Of a DNA stretch of 64,000 bases, positions 9,921-17,168 are shown piece by piece. The first letter of the stretch is position 1; the number at the start of each line of letters is the position of its first letter. The notes beneath the pieces were generated by a model. It was not told where the DNA came from. It was given only the letters and a program-made list of their open reading frames with translations, and searched no databases. The stretch is from Diplonema japonicum (Eukaryota > Euglenozoa > Diplonemea > Diplonemida > Diplonemidae): NCBI GenBank assembly GCA_964019335.1, contig OZ025754.1, forward strand, positions 220,816 to 284,815, written 5' to 3'. A program made the translations under genes and the position numbers.

Positions 9921-10367
9921 GCTGTTGCTGTCGTCCACCATGATGTTCTGAGGCTTCACGTCCCTGTGGATCCAACCCTTCCCGTGCAAGTAGGCCAGCG
10001 CCTCAGCCACCTCCCGCAAGAGCCTCACTGCCTTCTCTTGAGAGAGAGGTCCCTCCCTCTCCAGGAGCTTCTGCAGGTCCCCTCCAGTGTACAAGGGCAT
10101 CACGATGTGGAGCTCCCACTGCGTCACCCCAGGAACCAGCTGCCCTGTCGTCCCGAAGTAGTCCACACACGGGACCACATTCCTGTGCTTCAGCTGCAGC
10201 ATGTTCTCTACCTCCTTCACCCCCCTTGTGTAGTCCTCCTTCGTCGCCGCCTTCACAACCTTCATCGCGAACTCCTTCCCGTCAACCTCCCTCACAGCCA
10301 TGTAAACAGACCCCTGGCCCCCTGACCCGAGGTGCTTCCCTTTCTTGTACTTCTCAAGGTTCTGCAT
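8313..10367 (-). CDS. Ser/Thr protein kinase with BspA-type leucine-rich repeats, paralog 1
   Basis: A 684-residue protein is called from the ATG at 10367 (MQNLEKYKKGKHLG). I chose this ATG because paralog 3 starts identically and paralog 2 differs only by an added MQE. The open frame continues upstream to 10643, but that part is repeat-derived. The kinase domain spans about residues 5-270: glycine loop LGSGGQGSVY, lysine FAMKVVK, catalytic HRDVKPQN, and DLG in place of DFG. MGPD replaces APE. A poly-Asn run (GTT repeats at 9879-9923) sits in the catalytic lobe. An acidic/His-rich linker follows, then four 25-residue repeats of type FLxGCTSLQAVDLxPLSNIT. The linker holds a 27-codon oddity described in the findings. 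Predicted cytosolic kinase with a protein-binding C-terminus; substrate unknown. Confidence 0.85.
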
Positions 10368-10439
10368 TTTACGGTGTGTTCTTTTTTTATTATTATATTG
10401 TAAATCTCCACTGTGTGATGGATTTCTTCCCCCCCCCCC

Positions 10440-10620
10440 CCCCGTGTTGAGAGAATGAATAAAGCATAACATGGAAACGAGCAAATGCGAATTCGAAGAA
10501 AAGTAGAGAGGGGGCTGTTTGGGAATTGAGGGGGATCGTAGTACTTCGGAGTTACACATGATTGTAAAATCATTTATTTGAAAGATAATTTCATCATAAA
10601 TATTTGTAACAAAAAGAAAG
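10440..10620. repeat. kinase-LRR 5'-flank repeat, copy 1
   Basis: GTTGAGAGAATGAATAAAGC, the AAACGAGCAAATGCGAATTC stretch and the ATTGTAAAATCATTT stretch recur at 11937-12165 and 49690-49960, and partly at 13540-13610. It lies just upstream of the kinase-LRR start, so it may contain the promoter or 5' untranslated region. Confidence 0.6.
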
Positions 10621-10972
10621 AAGAATGACTTTGGTTGCTTCATAAACCGCCTCTAGCGGATGTTGCTGCCCTTCTGTGCTGAAGGATGCATGGCTGTGGG
10701 AAGGGTGGACTGCGCTCTGGTAGGTTGTTGTGCTCTGTAGTCAGGCACGAAGGGGCCGGACCACTCTTTTCTCTGTGCAGTCGGTACTGCGCATTGCCTT
10801 TCAAGTATTTCGCCTGCTCCCATGAATGTTCATCTTCAAGTGCTTACGGAACCATCTTACTTCAGGCACTGTGTACTTGCTCCACAGCACAGGGCGCTAC
10901 CATGTTGACCAGCAGTTTCTGCACAATTTCTGGCTGCGGTACCTTGCAGTCTTTCGGTATTCCGGGATCCCA
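10621..10972. other. gene-free stretch
   Basis: About 350 bp between the kinase 5' flank and the second 743-bp repeat. One 98-codon plus-strand frame (10686-10982) has no recognisable features. Nothing else seen. Confidence 0.4.
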
Positions 10973-11715
10973 TGAAGGCTAAGGCATTGAGGCATATCTT
11001 TCTTCGGAAAATTCATCACCGTGGTACATCACTTCTTTTCGTATTCGCATTGCGTTTTCGTTTCTTCCATATCATGTTCGTCTTCTGTTCGTCCACACCC
11101 TCTTTTATTCCCTCGAGGGTTGGTCGTTCTCGGCACATCCGTCCTCTGCGGTATCTTTTGATGTACCATCATTCCTTTTGGTTGCTTGCCAACTGCTCTT
11201 AGCCATGTCCATCCTAGCTTCAGTGGTTGGAGTACATTGCGCTTTACGTTGCTAACCGGTCCTACGGCTCTTTTGCTGTGCACCTTCTTCAGCAACGCAT
11301 ACGAAAACAGAGAAAGTCAAAAAGGACCTTGTGTAGCGACGTGGGGTATATCGTTGTGGGCATCTCCGTCGACGGCAGCTGTTGCGGTGGTGGTTCCTGC
11401 TGTAAGCTAGTGTCAACGGTGGAGGGGGACTCTTTCCCTTGTCTGCGTCCATTCGGAGGAAAGAAGGGCTGTGCTTGCTCCCGTTTCCCTTTTTTTCAAA
11501 AAATGCATGGAAACGCGTTTCCATGCCAGCATAGCCCTGGGGGGGGCCACCGCCCCTTAAAAAGCTCGAAATTCGTGTTTTTCGGGAAACGCACCCCTGG
11601 GTAAATTATACCCGAAAATTCCACCCAGATGCTAAAAAAAACAACTTTCCGCCGCTATTTGGGGGTTTTTGTGGACTTCTATGTGACCTATTCACAATTT
11701 TGAGCGGGTGTGACA
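10973..11715. repeat. 743-bp dispersed repeat, copy B
   Basis: Nearly identical to 1-743. It is followed 36 bp later by a SINE-like unit, whereas copy A is followed by the 168-bp direct repeat. Near identity implies a recent duplication. Confidence 0.85.
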
Positions 11716-11751
11716 GAACCGGTACCTGCAGAATCCTGTATTGTGCACACA

Positions 11752-11864
11752 TTTTTTTTTTTTTTAAATTCCACTTCCTTTTCGACTTGCTAAGGTCGCA
11801 CCCACTAGGTGGGTTGGAAGTGTCTCGAGACGCTCACCCGGTTGCCCGGGTACTCATGACCGTA
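11752..11864 (-). mobile_element. SINE-like retroposon, copy 2
   Basis: Nearly identical to 7233-7344, with a poly(A) end (T at 11752-11765) on the same strand. The two differ by a few substitutions. Confidence 0.55.
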
Positions 11865-11936
11865 CTACTGTCACAAATGTGCAAGATTTTTTTTGGCCTA
11901 ATTTCGACCCCTTTGACCCCCCCCCCCCCCCCCCGT

Positions 11937-12165
11937 GTTGAGAGAATGAAAAAAGCATAACTTGGAAGGAAACATGGAAACGAGAAAACGCGAATTCGAA
12001 GAAAAGGAGAGAGGGGGCTGTTTGGGAATCCATCGAGGGGGGGCCACAAGTTCAACGGGAATGGGGAGGGATGTCAAGCATCTAGAATTTCGCGGGTCTC
12101 TTGCTGATTGAGAATGGGGATTAAGAGGTCATCCTACAGAAGGTGCGAAAATTTTTGCTCACATC
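11937..12165. repeat. kinase-LRR 5'-flank repeat without its gene
   Basis: It matches 49700-49920 upstream of kinase paralog 3 (GCATAACTTGGAAGGAAACA, GTCAAGCATCT, AGGTCATCCTACAGAAGGTG). The downstream side is occupied by poly(C), the SINE-like unit and the 743-bp repeat, not by a kinase gene. It is an orphaned flank. Confidence 0.6.
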
Positions 12166-12208
12166 TGATGTACTTACTCTTTATATTATGTTATCCCCAC
12201 CACCTGAA

Positions 12209-12236
12209 AAAGAAAGAAAGAAAGAAAGAAAGAAAG
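12209..12236. repeat. GAAA microsatellite
   Basis: A run of GAAA units about 28 bp long. Confidence 0.85.
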
Positions 12237-12243
12237 TAGGGTG

Positions 12244-13010
12244 TCAGAGTTCAAAGGGGACTTCTTCGTCAGCTGTGTCCTCTATCCCTATCCCTATGGT
12301 AAACTTATCCTTTAAGACCCCTGGGAAATTGTCAAATCCTCCACTAAAAACGATGGTTCTCAGGCTTGTGCACCCTGACAAGAAGTTCCTAGGTTTGTGC
12401 ACAACAACACAAAAGGATGAGCAACGACACCGACAAACCTGAGGCCAGTCAAGTTCATTGTTACTAGGTTTACGCACTCTTTCAAAAAGTGATGACCAGC
12501 GATGAGAACTTGACAGGCCATTGCACTGAAGTCGATGGTTTCTAGCTTTTCGCACTCCGACAAAACACGGTTACCAATAGAAGAAACATTGGGGAGGTGG
12601 AGAAGAACAGACGTCAGGTGCTCGCATTCCTCAAGAGTAACACAGCCTGTGGAGTCGGTGACAACGAGGAACCGAAGTCCGGAAGGAAGGTTTCCTGCAC
12701 ACAGGGACAGCCCTCCGCTGTAAGCCGCGTCCTTCTGAGTTCTCGCCCATTCAGATCCTTCAGTTTTACAGCTATTTTAGACCCCGCCTCCACATGGGCT
12801 TCACAACGAGACCGGTCTCCTGAACCTCCTTAGCATTGTTCCCGTCAAGGACCTCTCCCTCCCAAACCAGTTTGAACCTGCCTTCGAGTAAACCCGTAGT
12901 GCAAGCCGCCTTCTTGTATAAGTCCCCCACTGTTGCCTTCCCGACACTTCCACATCGTGGACCCCACCTCTTGTCTTCACGAACACTGTCATCTTGCTTA
13001 TCCTTCCCAA
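12244..13010 (-). pseudogene. ubiquitin-like domain + leucine-rich-repeat protein, decayed
   Basis: Reading the minus strand with frame changes gives a coherent protein. First is a ubiquitin-like domain, MTVFVKTRGGVHDVEV (about 12990) continuing in another frame as KATVGDLYKKA, RFKLVWEGEVLDGN and TGLVV. After two further shifts and stops come leucine-rich segments: GNLPSGLRFLVVTD, CEHLTSVLLHLPNVSSIGN, CEKLETIDFSAM, CVNLVTMNLTGLRF and CTSLRTIVFSGG. It ends at a stop at 12244. The pattern of at least three frameshifts in otherwise good homology is that of a dead gene rather than introns. The LRR type matches that of the kinase-LRR family nearby and the fragment at 54515. Living Ubl-LRR relatives probably exist elsewhere in the genome. 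Confidence 0.65.
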
Positions 13011-13041
13011 GCCCTGTGTGGGTGTCTTGAAACCTCATCAT

Positions 13042-14567
13042 ATGTTTGGTGTCGGGGCGAGAAGGGGGGGCGAGGGGTAGAATATTCCGGTGGAAAAGAA
13101 GTTAGCGGGAAGACAAAAAGAGGAACTGGCCGTTGTTTGTACGTGCCGGGTAAAACCTGGAGAAGTTTGTATACCCGAAACACGTTGCCAACGTTCCTTT
13201 TGTTTAGACAAGTCAAAGACTCGTTCTTGCAAAAGAAGAAGGAAAAAAAGAGAAAAAAAAGAGGGGAAAAGAGAAAAAAAAGATGGCTCTTGTCCTTTCT
13301 TCTCAATCTATTGTTAGACGAAAAGGCCTTTTTATTATTGGTAATGCGAGAAGTGGAAGAGATGAAAAAAAAATAAAAAAAAAGAAAAAGATGAGATAAA
13401 GGAGGTTCCTGTCTTGGAACGTCCCCCTTGTCCCTACTTATCTACCCCTTTCTCCCTTCTGGGCCAAAAAAAAATAATTCTTTATGACTATATGTCTTTG
13501 TTGTTCGCACGAGCAAAAAAGATTTTTAAAAGCTGCGAAAGTTTTTTGCTCGGCACAAGTTGCATAAAGTTATAAAATCATTTTTTGAAAGATAAATATT
13601 TGTAACAAAAAAAAAAAAGAGAGAGAGAAGAAAAAAAGAGAAAAGCACCCACTGGGACTGAGGCATATCGCCCCACTGAGTGCGAGTGACACCCAACCAG
13701 AGGTCAGAGAACGAGAAGAGGGAGAATGGCCGGACTTTGGGCTCCTGACGCACATGGGTCTGCAAGCCTACCCTGGACCTACCCCCAAGGTTGTTCCTCT
13801 GACCACCATCGAGTTATCACGGGAAACAAACAGTCAAAGAAAAAAAAAAGATTTTGACGATAAAAATTAAAAAAAGAAGGAGGGGGTCTAGGAAATTTCC
13901 CATGACGCCCCACCCCCCTTTCGGTTTACGCTCATACCCGCAAGTGCTTAAGCTAAGATGGGAGGGAGGGGGCTTGGCTTCACCACTTTCTTCCAACCAC
14001 CATATACATGCTTTGATAAAATCTGTATGCACGAAGCACGGAACAAAAAAAAAAAATACTTTTTGATAGCGAAGCGAAGTGTCCGCTCCACTCGCTTTGT
14101 TGTTGTTTGTCTCTTAATAAACTCACACCGCAAGGTAGAGAAAAAGAAATCGGTACTTTTTTTTTTTTTTTCTTTCTTTTCTACTGGGTATCTTTTGCTT
14201 TACAGTAGAAAAAAAAAAGAGAAAGAGAGAGAGAGAGAGAGAGAAAAAAAATAGATAGGTTATGTAATACCGTGGTTTCGTACTTAATATGGAACTTTTC
14301 TTTTTTCTTTTGGGGGGGGGGGGAAAGAAAAACTTTTTTTTCGTATGTAGAATTTTCTTTTCCCCATTCCATATTAAAAAATACAAAGCAAAAACGGTAC
14401 AAAGTTCAGGGGAATTAATTATATAATAGTTCAGTAGGAGATGGAGTTACATGGGAGGGAGGGGGGAGAGGATCACAATATAAAACCGTCCACATTCATT
14501 TTATTTTCTTTTCTTTTCTTTTCTTTCTTTTCACTTTAATATTCCAACCCCATTGGGAGGTTTGTAC
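13042..14567. other. gene-free, low-complexity stretch
   Basis: About 1.5 kb rich in A, T, GA and G runs (for example 14210-14250 GA repeats). Near 13540-13610 there is a partial copy of the kinase 5'-flank repeat. Short lysine- or phenylalanine-rich frames are homopolymer artefacts. No gene seen. Confidence 0.6.
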
Positions 14568-16094
14568 TTAGCTCGCCACTCGCTCCATCAGGTAGACTGA
14601 ATTGCGCCACTGCCCACCGCAGATCTGTGCGTTGTCGCCCTTGCAGGGCTGGTCGCAGGACTCCTCAGGGGACTTCTCTGTTGGAGCGCTGTGCCCACAC
14701 CAGCATTGTGTCCGTGCCTGTAGGCCTGCGTACGTATACCCATTGTGCCTGCACACAGAAGTGCATTCCCCAATGTTATTCCCGCTGCTGGCGTAGGCAA
14801 GCAGGGGGAAGGTCGTGTGCCTTCTGTCCACGTAGCACCCTTCGTACCTTACAGCGTGTTCAATCTCAAGGTCCCCTTTCGCAGCGTACACACTGTGACG
14901 CCATCCGTCCCCGCAATTCTGTCTCACATCCCCGGCACAGGGCGCTGCACATGCTGACGACACCGTCCGCTCCGCACGGTCCACCACCTGCCCGCACCAG
15001 CACTCGTCGCCCCCTCTCAGCCCTGCGTACTTGTACCCCCTGTCGAGGCACATGTCCACACACGACACTGCCGTTGTCTCGCTGCCCCTCTCGATGAAGT
15101 CGAACTCTTCGCCGACCTTGAAGCACCCCACCAACGCAGGGAGCGTCCTCTCTGCAGCATCACCTTCAAGTGCAGTCCTGTTTTCCTCCGGGCTGTACCA
15201 GTCGTCGGGAGTGGTCATGTTGCCCTCGGGAACAGGTGTGCTGTCCTCAGGGACGTACGCCGTGGGAACAGGAGTGCTAGCAGTGGGAGCAGGAGTGCTA
15301 GCAGTGGGAACAGGAGTGCTAGCAGTGGGAGCAGGAGTGGTTATGCTGTACTCGGGAACAGTCATGTTTTCCTCAGGATTGTACCAATCATCAGGTGTGG
15401 TCACATTGCCTTCAGGAGTGGTCACATTGTCCTGTGGTGTGTACCAGTCATCAGGGGTTGTCATGTTGCTCTCAGGTCCAGTCATGTTGTCACTAGGGAT
15501 GTACCAGTCGCTTGGAGCAGTGCCCTCAGGAACAGGTGTGGTGTCCTCAGGAGCAGGCATGCCGCCCTCAGGAACCGTTACGTTTTCCTCAGGGCTGTAC
15601 CAGTCGTCGGGAGTGGTCATGTTGCCCTCGGGAACAGGTGTGCTGTCCTCAGGGACGTACGCCGTGGGAGCAGGAGTGCTAGCAGTGGGAGCAGGAGTGG
15701 TTATGCTGTACTCGGGAACAGTCATGTTTTCCTCAGGATTGTACCAATCATCAGGTGTGGTCACATTGCCTTCAGGAGTGGTCACATTGTCCTGTGGTGT
15801 GTACCAGTCATCAGGGGTTGTCATGTTGCTCTCAGGTCCAGTCATGTTGTCACTAGGGATGTACCAGTCGCTTGGAGCAGTGCCCTCAGGAACAGGTGTG
15901 GTGTCCTCAGGAGCAGGCATGCTGCCCTCAGGAACCGTTACGTTTTCCTCAGGGCTGTACCAGTCGTCGGGAGTGGTCATGTTGCCCTCGGGGATGGTGG
16001 GCAATGGGGTGCTGCCCTCACCGCCGCCCTCTGGATAGTGCCTACCGGTTTCTAGCAAGCTGCACAGCACACCCACTGCCAATGCGAGAAGCAT
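14568..16094 (-). CDS. secreted or surface protein: glycosylated tandem repeats + two WSC domains
   Basis: 508 residues. The N-terminus (MLLALAVGVLCSLLETG) is a signal peptide or anchor. Residues of about 30-320 are two long near-identical repeats of roughly 120-128 residues plus a partial third. They are built from short modules such as GNMTTPDDWY, NVTVPEG and APTASTPAPT and are densely supplied with N-glycosylation sequons (NMT, NVT) and Pro/Ser/Thr. Two Cys-rich WSC domains follow: the first from GCFKVG with CVDMCLDRGYKYAGL and CWCG, the second from GCYVDRR with CTSVCRHNGYTYAGL and CWCG, each ending in C..D/GGxWRxSVY. WSC domains bind carbohydrate in yeast wall sensors and other proteins. 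The likely role is a wall, scale or extracellular-matrix protein. No C-terminal transmembrane helix is visible. First gene of the long minus-strand array. Confidence 0.85.
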   Translation of the reverse strand: MLLALAVGVLCSLLETGRHYPEGGGEGSTPLPTIPEGNMTTPDDWYSPEENVTVPEGSMPAPEDTTPVPEGTAPSDWYIPSDNMTGPESNMTTPDDWYTPQDNVTTPEGNVTTPDDWYNPEENMTVPEYSITTPAPTASTPAPTAYVPEDSTPVPEGNMTTPDDWYSPEENVTVPEGGMPAPEDTTPVPEGTAPSDWYIPSDNMTGPESNMTTPDDWYTPQDNVTTPEGNVTTPDDWYNPEENMTVPEYSITTPAPTASTPVPTASTPAPTASTPVPTAYVPEDSTPVPEGNMTTPDDWYSPEENRTALEGDAAERTLPALVGCFKVGEEFDFIERGSETTAVSCVDMCLDRGYKYAGLRGGDECWCGQVVDRAERTVSSACAAPCAGDVRQNCGDGWRHSVYAAKGDLEIEHAVRYEGCYVDRRHTTFPLLAYASSGNNIGECTSVCRHNGYTYAGLQARTQCWCGHSAPTEKSPEESCDQPCKGDNAQICGGQWRNSVYLMERVAS

Positions 16095-16206
16095 GTTGGA
16101 TGTGGTTGTTGTGGAAAAAATTCCTGTTGTGAAGGTCGGCCCAAGGCAAGGGCGAGAAAGAAAAAAAGAAATAACTCCACCGTACGCGTGTAACGAACCT
16201 GCTTAT

Positions 16207-16398
16207 TTACTTCTTGTGGGTCGGTGTTGCTGCCTTTTGGTTGTGCAACAGGACTCCTCGGATCTCAGCCACCCCCATTGCATACCCGGCAAGGTAGTCA
16301 GGGTTTTTCCAATTCTGAACGTGGCGGTGTACGGGTGCAGGTTTAGCTGGCGCTGCATTTTTTTTTAGCACCGTGTTGTGCTTTGTTGCAGCTCCCAT
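16207..16398 (-). CDS. small basic protein, hypothetical
   Basis: 63 residues, ATG start, in the orientation of the surrounding array. The N-terminus is Ala/Lys/Pro-rich (KKNAAPAKPAP). The middle (HVQNWKNPDYLAGYAMGVAEIRG) is less biased and looks protein-like. The tail is basic. No family recognised. It could equally be a chance frame, since it lies in a 1-kb spacer between two real genes. Confidence 0.35.
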   Translation of the reverse strand: MGAATKHNTVLKKNAAPAKPAPVHRHVQNWKNPDYLAGYAMGVAEIRGVLLHNQKAATPTHKK

Positions 16399-17168
16399 CT
16401 TTTTTTTTTCTTTCTTTTCTTATTTTTTCTCTTTTTTTTTTGGCTTTTCCAGCCCCCTCCTCCCCTCCCGCTGCCCCTCTGCTCCTGCTGGAGGCAGTAT
16501 ACATGAGACAGTAAATAACGAAAAGAAAAAGGGATACTTTTTTTTTTCTTTCTCCCTTATCCTCCTAAGGGGAAAAAAATGGAAAGTTGGTTAGGTGTTA
16601 GGGGGGGAAAAAAAAAGAAGAAGAATAAATTTTTTTAACCGTGTGCTAAAAAATGCAAAAATTAGATAAGTTAACAAACCGTCACAACCCTAACCCGGCC
16701 ATGACGACCGGCCGAAACCACGTGTTTGCAGCCCCGTGGTGGTTCCTCTAAAAACGGTGAGAGACATGGAATGACGTGGAATAAGGGATGCGTGCTCTAA
16801 TTGAATGCAGTATCACAGGTAAGCTGCTCTGCTGCCTCCAGTTCCTTTACGGCAACACTTCAACCCAGCGGTGTGGCAGCGTTAGGCAGGGGCCTGGAGG
16901 TTAGAGGGGGCCAACACGAGGTGACAAACATCAGAAAAGCAACTACAGGCCCAAAAGTCTTGCTGCCCCTAAAGAAAAAAAAATGGCAAAAAAATGGAAC
17001 AAAAAAAAGGGGGGGGGCTCGTTCTTCCCTTCCTTACGTCCTAACTGGGCGGGGAAAAAAAAAAGAAGAAGAAAACCCGGTGACGGGAGGGGAAGGGGGG
17101 GGGGGGGGGGGGGGAAGTACACTCCCTCTATCTTTTTTTTTTCCCCCCTATATTTTACATTCCTTGCC
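16399..17168. other. gene-free spacer
   Basis: About 770 bp with T, A and G runs (a long G run near 17095-17114). A plus-strand frame at 16801-17460 is mostly the antisense of the calpain C-terminus. No gene or RNA recognised. Confidence 0.6.

Noticed and set aside
9045-10325. 426-codon plus-strand frame with poly-Val and His/Arg-rich sequence (also at 41805-42761 and 48420-49613)
   Set aside because: Antisense of the kinase-LRR genes, repeated because the genes are repeated; poly-Val is the complement of the Asn/GTT run.
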